This document shows, piece after piece, positions 56,451-64,000 of a stretch of 64,000 nucleotides of DNA. This DNA comes from Afipia sp. 64-13 (lineage in GTDB: Bacteria > Pseudomonadota > Alphaproteobacteria > Rhizobiales > Xanthobacteraceae): NCBI GenBank assembly GCA_001897755.1, contig MKUJ01000009.1, forward strand, positions 145,378 to 209,377, given 5' to 3'. Below the pieces are notes generated by a model. It saw only the letters and a program-made list of their open reading frames with translations, searched no databases and was not told the origin of the DNA. The position numbers and the translations under genes are program-made. Numbering within the stretch: position 1 is the first letter of the stretch; every line of letters starts with the position of its first letter.

Positions 56451-57152
56451 TCAGGCTGCCGGCGTCTTGATGGCGCGCGAGGCGTGGCGCATCCGCGACT
56501 GCAATCCGTCGCGGCCGCATGATGACGTGCTCTGCGCGGTGGGGCCGAACTTGACCTCCTCCTCCTCCCAGGCTTCGTCGAGCGCGGCGAAGTCCATCGG
56601 ATCGGGGTCCGGTCCCTTCAGCAGTTCCTCGACCGCCTCGCGCTCGGGCTTGGCCTCGGCGATGGCGACCAGCGCGTCGAACACCGCCCGGTAGCTCGAC
56701 GAGCGTCGCTCCAGCCGCTCGGCGATGGCGGCGAGGATATGCGCAGGCTGCGCCAGAAGTTCGCGCGCCGCCTCCACCGGCTGGGTGGAAAGGAATTCGA
56801 GGAACAGTGGAATGAAGTCCGGCAGGTCGTTGGCGGTGATGACAAAGCCGGCGTTTTCATAAAGCGTCTTCAGATCGACCATGGCCTGGCCGCGGTCGCG
56901 GCTCTCGCCATGGACATGCTCGAACAGATGCAGCGCCAGCGAGCGGCTGCGGTCGAACAACAGGCCGTAGCGCTCCTGCAGATCGTACAGATCGCCGGTC
57001 GCGAGCTCCTCGATCAGCACGTCGAGCCGCTCGCGCGCAGCCACCGGCACCAGCCCCTCCTCGTCGAGCACGACGCAGAACAGCGGCGCGGCGGCAACGA
57101 GGTCCTCCGAGGGATAGGTCAGGAGCGCGGACAGAACCTTGAACGTTTTCAT
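56451..57152 (-). CDS. narJ: nitrate reductase molybdenum cofactor assembly chaperone
   Basis: A 233-residue all-helical chaperone of the NarJ/TorD family. The core MKTFKVLSALLTYPSEDLVAAAP, LQERYGLLFDRSRSLALHLFEHVHGESRDRGQAMVDL and NDLPDFIPLFLEFLS are characteristic. It binds the NarG N-terminus and holds it until cofactor is inserted. The ATG at 57152 overlaps the narH stop; a longer frame further upstream shadows narH. Confidence 0.96.
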   Translation of the reverse strand: MKTFKVLSALLTYPSEDLVAAAPLFCVVLDEEGLVPVAARERLDVLIEELATGDLYDLQERYGLLFDRSRSLALHLFEHVHGESRDRGQAMVDLKTLYENAGFVITANDLPDFIPLFLEFLSTQPVEAARELLAQPAHILAAIAERLERRSSSYRAVFDALVAIAEAKPEREAVEELLKGPDPDPMDFAALDEAWEEEEVKFGPTAQSTSSCGRDGLQSRMRHASRAIKTPAA

Positions 57153-58672
57153 GACGCAATCTCCATCGGGTTCTTGGGCTTGCGCGGCGCACCGAACAGA
57201 TTGGTTTCGGTCTCGCCGCCGCCGCAGCCATTGCCGAACGAGAAGCCGCAGGAGCCGCGCATGTCGTAGGCGTCGGCGCCAAGCTCGCGATGCGCGGTCG
57301 GGATCACGAAGCGGTCCTCGTAATTGGCCAGCGCCATGATCTTGTACATCTCGTCGATCTGCGCGCCCTTGAGGCCGACACGATTGGCAATCGCCTCGTC
57401 GATCACGCCGTCCACCGTCTTGGCGCGCATGTAGGTGCGCATTGCCAGCATGCGCTCGAGCGCCAGCGCCACCGGCTCCTCGTCGCCGGCGGTCAGGAGG
57501 TTGGCAAGATAGCGCATCGGAATCCGCAGCGAGCGGACGTCCGGCATCTCGCCGTCGAGACCGATCTTGCCGGCGGACGCCGCCGAGGTGATCGGCGACA
57601 GCGGCGGCACGTACCAGACCATCGGCAGCGTGCGATACTCCGGATGCAGCGGGAACGCGACCTTCCACTCCATCGCCATCTTCCAGATCGGCGAGGCCTT
57701 GGCGGCTTCCAGCCAGGCATGCGGGATGCCCTGACGCTCCGCCTCCGCGATCACCGACGGATCGTTCGGATTGAGGAACACGTCGAGCTGCGCCTGATAG
57801 AGATCGCGCTCGTCCGGCTTGCTGGCGGCTTCCGCGATGCGGTCGGCGTCATAGAGCACGACGCCGAGATAGCGGATGCGGCCGACGCAGGTCTCCGAGC
57901 ACACCGTCGGCTGGCCGGCCTCGATGCGCGGATAGCAGAAGATGCACTTCTCGGATTTGCCCGACGACCAGTTGTAATAGATCTTCTTGTAGGGGCAGCC
58001 CGACACGCACATGCGCCAGCCGCGGCACTTGTCCTGATCGATCAGAACGATGCCGTCTTCCTCGCGCTTGTAGATCGCGCCCGACGGACAGGAGGCGACA
58101 CAGGCCGGATTGAGGCAGTGTTCGCACAACCGCGGCAGGTACATCATGAAGGTGTTTTCGAACTGGCCGTAGATGTCCTTCTGCACGCCCTCGAAATTGT
58201 AGTCGTGCGAGCGCTTGGCGAACTCGCCGCCGAGAATCTCCTCCCAGTTCGGGCCCCACTGGATCTTCTCCAGCCGCTCGCCGGACACCAGCGAGCGCGG
58301 CCGCGCGGTCGGCATCGCCTTCATGTCCGGCGCGTTCTGCAGATGCTCGTAATCGTAGGTGAAGGGCTCGTAATAGTCGTCGATCTCCGGCAGATCGGGG
58401 TTGGCGAAGATGTTCGCCAGCACCCGCCACTTGCCGCCGATGCGCGGGGCGATCGAGCCGTCGCGCCGGCGCACCCAGCCGCCCTTCCAGCGCTTCTGGT
58501 TTTCCCAGTCCTTCGGATAGCCGATGCCGGGTTTGGTTTCGACGTTATTGAACCATGCGTATTCCATGCCTTCGCGGCTGGTCCACACGTTCTTGCAGGT
58601 CACGCTGCAGGTATGGCACCCGATGCACTTGTCGAGATTGAGCACCATGGCGATCTGGGCACGGATTTTCAT
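57149..58672 (-). CDS. narH: respiratory nitrate reductase beta subunit (iron-sulfur)
   Basis: A 507-residue electron-transfer subunit with four clusters: CIGCHTCSVTCKNVW near residue 17, CEHCLNPACVASCPSGAIY, CRGWRMCVSGCPYKKIYYNW (the tryptophan marks the [3Fe-4S] site) and CIFCYPRIEAGQPTVCSETCVGRIRYLG. It passes electrons from NarI haems to NarG. The ATG overlaps the narG stop (ATGA). Confidence 0.98.
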   Translation of the reverse strand: MKIRAQIAMVLNLDKCIGCHTCSVTCKNVWTSREGMEYAWFNNVETKPGIGYPKDWENQKRWKGGWVRRRDGSIAPRIGGKWRVLANIFANPDLPEIDDYYEPFTYDYEHLQNAPDMKAMPTARPRSLVSGERLEKIQWGPNWEEILGGEFAKRSHDYNFEGVQKDIYGQFENTFMMYLPRLCEHCLNPACVASCPSGAIYKREEDGIVLIDQDKCRGWRMCVSGCPYKKIYYNWSSGKSEKCIFCYPRIEAGQPTVCSETCVGRIRYLGVVLYDADRIAEAASKPDERDLYQAQLDVFLNPNDPSVIAEAERQGIPHAWLEAAKASPIWKMAMEWKVAFPLHPEYRTLPMVWYVPPLSPITSAASAGKIGLDGEMPDVRSLRIPMRYLANLLTAGDEEPVALALERMLAMRTYMRAKTVDGVIDEAIANRVGLKGAQIDEMYKIMALANYEDRFVIPTAHRELGADAYDMRGSCGFSFGNGCGGGETETNLFGAPRKPKNPMEIAS

Positions 58673-61600
58673 TCTGCAGCCTCCAGGCTTGTGCTCGATG
58701 AGGTGAGCGGCTCGTCCAGCCAGTCCACCTTTGCCATCTTGCGAACGACGACAAATTCATCGCGGTTGGAACCCACGGTGCCGTAGTAATTGAAACCGTA
58801 GGCCTGCTGCGCATAGCCGCCGATCATATGGGTCGGCTTGAGCACGACGCGGGTCACCGAGTTGTGGATGCCGCCGCGGTGGCCGGTCTGCTCGGAGCCC
58901 GGCACGTTCACGATCTTCTCCTGCGCGTGATACATCATGCACATGCCCTGGCGGACGCGCTGCGACACCACCGCACGCGCCACCAGCGCGCCGTTGGTGT
59001 TGAACGCCTCGATCCAGTCGTTGTCGACGATGCCGGCATTCTTGGCGTCGGCCTCGCTGATCCAGACGATCGGGCCGCCGCGCGACAGCGTCAGCATCAG
59101 AAGGTTGTCGGTGTAGGTCGAGTGGATGCCCCACTTCTGATGCGGCGTCAGGAAGTTCAGCACGATCGGCTTGTTGCCGTTTGGCTTGCGGTCGATCACC
59201 GGGCGCACCGAATGGGTGTCGATCGGCGGTCGATAGACGCAGAAACCCTCGCCGAACGCCCGCATCCACAGATGATCCTGATAGAGCTGCTGACGGCCGG
59301 TCAGCGTGCGCCACGGGATCAGCTCGTGCACGTTGGTGTAGCAGGCGTTGTAGCAGACGCTCTCCGATTCAAGTCCCGACCAGATCGGCGAGGAGATGAT
59401 CTTGCGCGGCTGCGCGACCACGTCGCGGAAGCGGATCTTCTCGTCCTCTTTCGGGATCGCAAGATGGGTGTGGTCGCGGCCGGTGAAGGTGCCGAGCGAG
59501 GTCCATGCCTTCACCGCGACCTCGCCATTGGTCTCCGGCGCAAGCGAGAGCAGCACCTCGCAGGCATCGATATCGGTCTCGATCTTCGGCAGGCCCTTGG
59601 TCGGTCCCTCGTCGGTGACGACACCGTTGAGGCGCTTGAGCAGTTCGACCTCGTGCTCGGTGTTCCAGGTCATGCCCTTGCCGTTGTTGCCGAGCTTGCT
59701 CATCAACGGGCCGAGCGAGGTGTAGCGCTTGTAGAGGTTGGGATAGTCGCGCTCGACCACGGTGACCGTGGGCATGGTCTTGCCGGGGATCGGATCGACC
59801 TCGCCCTTCTTCCAGTCCTTGACGTCGAGCGGCTGCGCGATCTCGCCGGCCGAGTCGTGCATGATCGGCGTCAGCACCACGTCCTTCTCGACGCCGAGCA
59901 CTTCGGGCGCGATCTTCGAGAACGATTTCGCGATGCCCTTGTAGATGTCCCAGTCGGAACGCGACTCCCACACCGGATCGATCGCGGCGGTCAGCGGGTG
60001 GATGAAGGGATGCATGTCCGAGGTGTTGAGATCGTTTTTCTCGTACCAGGTCGCGGTCGGCAGCACGATGTCCGAATACATGCAGGTGGTGGACATGCGG
60101 AAGTCGAGCGTGACCAGCAGGTCGAGCTTTCCTTCCGGCGCCTCCTCGTGCCAGACCACGTCGGACGGCTTGCGGCCGCCGATATGGCCGAGATCCTTGC
60201 CGAGCACGCCGTGGGTGGTGCCGAGCAGGTGCTTGAGGAAATACTCGTGCCCCTTGCCCGACGCGCCGAGCAGGTTGGAGCGCCACACGAACAGATTGCG
60301 CGGCCAGTTCTTCGGGTTGTCCGGGTCCTCGCACGACATCTTCAATTCGCCGGACTTCAGCGCCTTGGCGACATAGTCCTTGGCCTCCATGCCGGACGCC
60401 GCCGCCTGCTTGGCGACTTCGAGCGGGTTGGTCTGAAGCTGCGGCGCCGAGGGCAGCCAGCCCATGCGTTCGGCGCGCGCGTTGTAATCGATCAGCGCGC
60501 CATCCCACGGCCCCATCGGTGCGGTCGGCGACAGCACGTCCTTGACGTCCAGCGTTTCGTAGCGCCACTGGTCGGTGTGGGCGTAGAACGCCGAGGTCGA
60601 GTTCATCTGCCGCGACGGCCGGCCCCAGTCGAGAGCGAAGGTGAGCGGCACCCAGCCGGATTGCGGCCGCAGCTTCTCCTGGCCGACATAATGCGACCAG
60701 CCGCCACCGGACTGGCCGACGCAACCGCACATCACCAGCATGTTGATGATGCCGCGGTAGTTCATGTCCATGTGGTACCAGTGATTGAGGCCGGCGCCGA
60801 CGATCACCATCGAGCGGCCCTTGGTCTTCTCGGCATTGCGCGCGAACTCGCGCGCCACCGTGATGATCTGATCGCGCGGCACGCCGGTGATCTGCTCCGC
60901 CCAGGCCGGCGTGTAGGGCTCGATCTCGTCGTAGCTCTTGGCGATGTTCTCGCCGCCGAGCCCGCGATCGACGCCGTAATTGGCGAGGAACAGGTCATAC
61001 ACCGAGGCGACCACCGTCTCCCCGTCGGCGAGCTGCAGCGTCTTCACCGGAATGTTACGGGCCAGCACGCTCGGATGATCGGTGCCGCGGAACTGATCGT
61101 GCTCGCGATTGCCGAAATACGGGAATCCGACCTTGGCGACATCGTCCTGAATCTCCATCAGCGACATGCGCAGCTTGATCTCGCGCGTGCCCGAGGCCTT
61201 CTCCTCGAGATTCCACTTGCCCTTCTCGCCCCAGCGGAAACCAATCGAGCCGTTCGGCGCGACGATCTCGCCGCTCGCCTCGTCATAGGCGACGGTCTTC
61301 CATTCCGGATTGTTGGCTTCGTCAAGGCCGCCGGCGAAATCGGAGGCACGCACGAAGCGGTCCGGCACGTAGTGCTCGCCCTGCTTCACCAGACGCACCA
61401 GCATCGGCATGTCGGTGTAGCGACGCACGTAGTCGTCGAAATACTCCGTCTTCTTGTCGATGTGGAATTCGCGCAGGATGACATGGCCCATCGCCATCGC
61501 CACCGCCGCGTCTGTGCCCTGCTTCGGCGACATCCACATGTCGGCGAATTTCGATGCCTCGGAATAATCCGGGCAGATCACCACGCTCTTGGCGCCCTTG

Positions 61601-62415
61601 TAGCGCGCCTCGGTGTAGAAGTGCGCGTCCGGCGTGCGCGTCTGCGGCACGTTGGAGCCCCACAGGATCAGGAAGCCCGCATTGTACCAGTCGGCGCTTT
61701 CCGGCACGTCGGTCTGCTCGCCCCAGGTCTGCGGCGAGGCCGGCGGCAGGTCGCAATACCAGTCGTAGAACGACATGCAGACGCCGCCGAGCAGCGACAG
61801 ATAGCGGGCGCCCGAAGCGTAGCTGACCATCGACATCGCCGGAATCGGCGAGAAGCCGAACACCCGGTCGGGTCCGTGGGCCTTCACCGTATAGGCGTTC
61901 GCCGCGCCGATGATCTCGTTGACCTCGTCCCAGCTCGCGCGAACGAAACCGCCGAGACCGCGACGCCTGGTGTAGGCGGCGCGCTTCTCGGGATTCTCGA
62001 CGATCGACTTCCACGCCGCGACCGGCGTCAACGTCGCCCGCGCCGCGCGCCACAGCTTGAGCAGCCGTGAGCGCACCAGCGGGTATTTCACGCGATTGCC
62101 GGAATACAGGTACCAGCTATAGCTCGCGCCGCGCGGACAGCCGCGCGGCTCGTGATTGGGCAGATCGGGCCGCGTGCGCGGATAGTCGGTCTGCTGGGTT
62201 TCCCAGGTGACGATGCCGCCCTTGACATAAACCTTCCACGAGCACGAGCCCGTGCAGTTCACGCCGTGCGTGGAGCGCACGATTTTGTCGTGCTGCCAGC
62301 GCTTGCGGTAACCGTCCTCCCACGTCCTGTCTTCGGTCGTGGTGATGCCGTGACCGCCGGCGAATTCGGTTTTGGTTTTCGTGAAGAACGAAAGCCTGTC
62401 AAGAAAATGGCTCAT
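58669..62415 (-). CDS. narG: respiratory nitrate reductase alpha subunit (molybdenum)
   Basis: A 1248-residue catalytic subunit that reduces nitrate to nitrite in the cytoplasm with bis-MGD molybdenum. The FS0 cluster ligands are H50, C54, C58 and C93 (STHGVNCTGSCSWKV), and the molybdenum-ligating aspartate is D222 in FYDWYCDLPPASPQTWGEQ, the same number as in E. coli. The ATG at 62415 (MSHFLDRLSFF) follows AAGGAGAGG; 21 extra in-frame codons upstream are not supported. It follows narK by ten bases in one operon. Confidence 0.98.
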   Translation of the reverse strand: MSHFLDRLSFFTKTKTEFAGGHGITTTEDRTWEDGYRKRWQHDKIVRSTHGVNCTGSCSWKVYVKGGIVTWETQQTDYPRTRPDLPNHEPRGCPRGASYSWYLYSGNRVKYPLVRSRLLKLWRAARATLTPVAAWKSIVENPEKRAAYTRRRGLGGFVRASWDEVNEIIGAANAYTVKAHGPDRVFGFSPIPAMSMVSYASGARYLSLLGGVCMSFYDWYCDLPPASPQTWGEQTDVPESADWYNAGFLILWGSNVPQTRTPDAHFYTEARYKGAKSVVICPDYSEASKFADMWMSPKQGTDAAVAMAMGHVILREFHIDKKTEYFDDYVRRYTDMPMLVRLVKQGEHYVPDRFVRASDFAGGLDEANNPEWKTVAYDEASGEIVAPNGSIGFRWGEKGKWNLEEKASGTREIKLRMSLMEIQDDVAKVGFPYFGNREHDQFRGTDHPSVLARNIPVKTLQLADGETVVASVYDLFLANYGVDRGLGGENIAKSYDEIEPYTPAWAEQITGVPRDQIITVAREFARNAEKTKGRSMVIVGAGLNHWYHMDMNYRGIINMLVMCGCVGQSGGGWSHYVGQEKLRPQSGWVPLTFALDWGRPSRQMNSTSAFYAHTDQWRYETLDVKDVLSPTAPMGPWDGALIDYNARAERMGWLPSAPQLQTNPLEVAKQAAASGMEAKDYVAKALKSGELKMSCEDPDNPKNWPRNLFVWRSNLLGASGKGHEYFLKHLLGTTHGVLGKDLGHIGGRKPSDVVWHEEAPEGKLDLLVTLDFRMSTTCMYSDIVLPTATWYEKNDLNTSDMHPFIHPLTAAIDPVWESRSDWDIYKGIAKSFSKIAPEVLGVEKDVVLTPIMHDSAGEIAQPLDVKDWKKGEVDPIPGKTMPTVTVVERDYPNLYKRYTSLGPLMSKLGNNGKGMTWNTEHEVELLKRLNGVVTDEGPTKGLPKIETDIDACEVLLSLAPETNGEVAVKAWTSLGTFTGRDHTHLAIPKEDEKIRFRDVVAQPRKIISSPIWSGLESESVCYNACYTNVHELIPWRTLTGRQQLYQDHLWMRAFGEGFCVYRPPIDTHSVRPVIDRKPNGNKPIVLNFLTPHQKWGIHSTYTDNLLMLTLSRGGPIVWISEADAKNAGIVDNDWIEAFNTNGALVARAVVSQRVRQGMCMMYHAQEKIVNVPGSEQTGHRGGIHNSVTRVVLKPTHMIGGYAQQAYGFNYYGTVGSNRDEFVVVRKMAKVDWLDEPLTSSSTSLEAAE

Positions 62416-62425
62416 CAGCCTCTCC

Positions 62426-64000
62426 TTACTGGGCGGGTTGAGCGAGCGGTGCCGTCGCACCTCGCCGCTCGATGTCATGAAGCAGGCCGCCCTTGCGGGT
62501 ATAAACGACCCAGGTGATCACTACGCAGGTGACGTAGAAGAAGAAGAAACCCCACAGCGCACCCTCGACGCCGCCGCTCAGATCGATCGACGTGCCGAAG
62601 GATTTCGGGATGAAGAAGGCGCCGAACGCCGCGATCGCCGAGGTGAATCCGGTGATCGCCGCCGATTCCTTCTCCGCCTGACGCACACGCGTGGCGGCAT
62701 CGGCCTGCGGCATCAGGCGATCCATCTCCTTGCGCATGATGTTGGGAATCATCTGGAAGGTCGATGCGTTGCCGACGCCGGTGGCGAAGAACAGCAACAG
62801 GAACATCGCGAAGAATCCCCAGAACGCGCCAGGCTGCTCCTTGATGCCGATGAAGTAGAGGATGCCGAGCACGCCGAGCATCATCACCACGAACACCCAC
62901 AGCGTGACGCGTCCGCCGCCCCATTTGTCCGAGATCCATCCGGTGGCAGAGCGCGACAGCGCGCCGACCAGCGGGCCGAGGAAGACGAACGGCAGCACGT
63001 TGACACTCGGGAACAGGATCTTCGCCAGCAGCGGGAAGCCCGCCGAATAGCCGATGAAGGAGCCGAAGGTGCCGGTGTAGAGCCAGCACATCACCCAGTT
63101 GTGCTTGCGCTGGAAGATCACCGCCTGATCGGCGAACGACGCCTTCGCCGAGGCGATGTCGTTCATACCGAACCACGCGGCAAAGGCGCTGACGGCAATG
63201 AACGGCACCCAGACGAAACCGGCGTTCTGCAGCCACAGCGGCACCTGGCGGCCGCCCTCCGTCACCATCAGCGGATCGCCACCGAACCAGCCGAGCACGC
63301 CGGCGGTGATGACGAGCGGCACCACGAACTGCACCGTGCTGACGCCGAGATTGCCGAGACCGGCATTGAGCGCAAGCGCGTTCCCCTTCTCCGAGCGTGG
63401 GAAGAAGAAGGAGATATTGGCCATCGACGAGGCGAAGTTGCCGCCGCCGAGGCCGCACAGCAGCGCCAGCCCCAGGAACACGGCGTAAGGCGTCGAGGGC
63501 GTTTGCACCGCGTAGCCGATGCCGACCGCCGGGATCATCAACGACCAGGTCGCCAGCGTGGTCCACAAACGGCCGCCAAAGATCGGCACCATGAACGAGT
63601 AGAACACCCGCAGCACGGCACCGGAGATGCCCGGCAACGCCGCCAGCCAGAACAGTTCAGACGTGGTGAACTTGAAACCGACTGACGGCAGCTTTGCCAC
63701 CACCACCGACCAGACCTGCCAGATGGCGAACGACAAGAGCAGCGCCGGGATCGAGATCCAAAGGTTGCGCCGCGCGATGGCGCGTCCCTTGGTCTCCCAG
63801 AACTCGCGATCTTCGGGCCTCCAGTCCGTGAGCACCGCGCCCGAAAGCGCACCGATGTGCTCGGGCTTGTGGATCTCCTCCATTTCCGGAAGCTGCGGCA
63901 GCTTCTTCAGCTGTTCGCCGACAACGCCCTGCTCCATCTGCCGGACCGCGAGGTGCATCCAGATCAGCGAGCCGGTGACGATCAGGAACAGCAGCATGAA
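62426..64000 (-). CDS. narK: nitrate/nitrite MFS transporter (probably NarK1-NarK2 fusion), N-terminus outside window
   Basis: The visible part (525 residues, frame open to the window edge) is a complete twelve-helix NarK-type MFS domain: GGNFASSMANISFFFPRSEKGNALALNAGLGNLGVS and SFIGYSAGFPLLAKILFP are nitrate/nitrite porter signatures. Before it lie a single hydrophobic helix (LLFLIVTGSLIWMHLAV) and a charged linker of about 70 residues. That looks like the last helix of a preceding NarK1 domain, as in the Paracoccus type of fused NarK, which combines nitrate/proton symport and nitrate/nitrite exchange. An ATG at 63997 would give a shorter protein with an odd N-terminus. It is the first visible gene of the operon. 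Confidence 0.9.
   Translation of the reverse strand, partial: FMLLFLIVTGSLIWMHLAVRQMEQGVVGEQLKKLPQLPEMEEIHKPEHIGALSGAVLTDWRPEDREFWETKGRAIARRNLWISIPALLLSFAIWQVWSVVVAKLPSVGFKFTTSELFWLAALPGISGAVLRVFYSFMVPIFGGRLWTTLATWSLMIPAVGIGYAVQTPSTPYAVFLGLALLCGLGGGNFASSMANISFFFPRSEKGNALALNAGLGNLGVSTVQFVVPLVITAGVLGWFGGDPLMVTEGGRQVPLWLQNAGFVWVPFIAVSAFAAWFGMNDIASAKASFADQAVIFQRKHNWVMCWLYTGTFGSFIGYSAGFPLLAKILFPSVNVLPFVFLGPLVGALSRSATGWISDKWGGGRVTLWVFVVMMLGVLGILYFIGIKEQPGAFWGFFAMFLLLFFATGVGNASTFQMIPNIMRKEMDRLMPQADAATRVRQAEKESAAITGFTSAIAAFGAFFIPKSFGTSIDLSGGVEGALWGFFFFYVTCVVITWVVYTRKGGLLHDIERRGATAPLAQPAQ

Noticed and set aside
58828-62070. 1080-codon plus-strand open frame
   Set aside because: It is the antisense shadow of narG in high-GC sequence; its product is Arg/His/Ala-rich without domains, while narG shows all cofactor ligands.

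Overview
The window comes from a high-GC alphaproteobacterium, most likely a member of the Nitrobacteraceae (Bradyrhizobium / Rhodopseudomonas / Afipia type). The evidence is a fixL-fixJ-receiver-fixK cluster of bradyrhizobial type, a FixK-type box, intergenic palindromic repeats of rhizobial style, and housekeeping genes (ppc, hemE, purU). No tRNA, rRNA, CRISPR array or insertion sequence was recognised. All calls come from reading the sequence; no database search was run.

Layout. 1-5.0 kb: a partial methyltransferase-like gene, a three-gene sugar-modification operon (PglC/PglD/PglE-like, stop and start codons overlapping) and an orphan branched-chain-type solute-binding protein. 5.4-17.2 kb: two membrane acyltransferases, purU, a hemD-like gene, fcl, ppc, small envelope or stress proteins, hemE and a divergent hemC, with dispersed repeats between them. 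17.5-24.1 kb: diaminopropionate ammonia-lyase divergent from an Lrp-type regulator, then a complete branched-chain-type ABC transporter (binding protein, two permeases, two ATPases).

24.1-45.1 kb is the most unusual part. It holds a catabolic island with its own coenzyme F420 supply. One operon encodes a fold-type II PLP enzyme, two glutaconate-CoA-transferase-like subunits, an LLM-class (F420-dependent type) oxidoreductase and L-serine ammonia-lyase. A second encodes a PxpA/LamB-like cyclic-amide hydrolase, an F420:NADP reductase (npdG), cofE, cofD, cofC and a fused cofG-cofH (fbiC). A third encodes a three-subunit molybdenum hydroxylase whose iron-sulfur subunit is fused to a CoxG domain. 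An M20 deacylase and two GntR-family regulators (UTRA and FCD types) complete it. Five promoter regions (transporter, PLP/CoA-transferase operon, F420 operon, hydroxylase operon, deacylase) carry related inverted repeats built round CTATCAT, some fitting TCAT-n-CTA-n4-TAG-n-ATGA. The simplest reading is one regulon in which F420 synthesis is switched on with one degradation pathway, probably of a nitrogen-containing, perhaps cyclic, compound. The substrate cannot be read from the sequence.

45.3-53.1 kb: an aromatic-acid-efflux type system (FUSC protein, DUF1656, HlyD), then the oxygen-sensing cascade fixL-fixJ-receiver-fixK and a DUF6455 gene behind a FixK/FNR-type box. 53.4-64.0 kb: a respiratory nitrate reductase operon on the minus strand (narK, cut by the window edge, then narG-H-J-I, a parvulin-type isomerase, a small Cys-tailed protein, a MogA-like molybdopterin enzyme and a DUF2478 protein). 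Both this region and the island need molybdenum cofactor. The fix cluster beside nar suggests micro-oxic or anaerobic respiration control.
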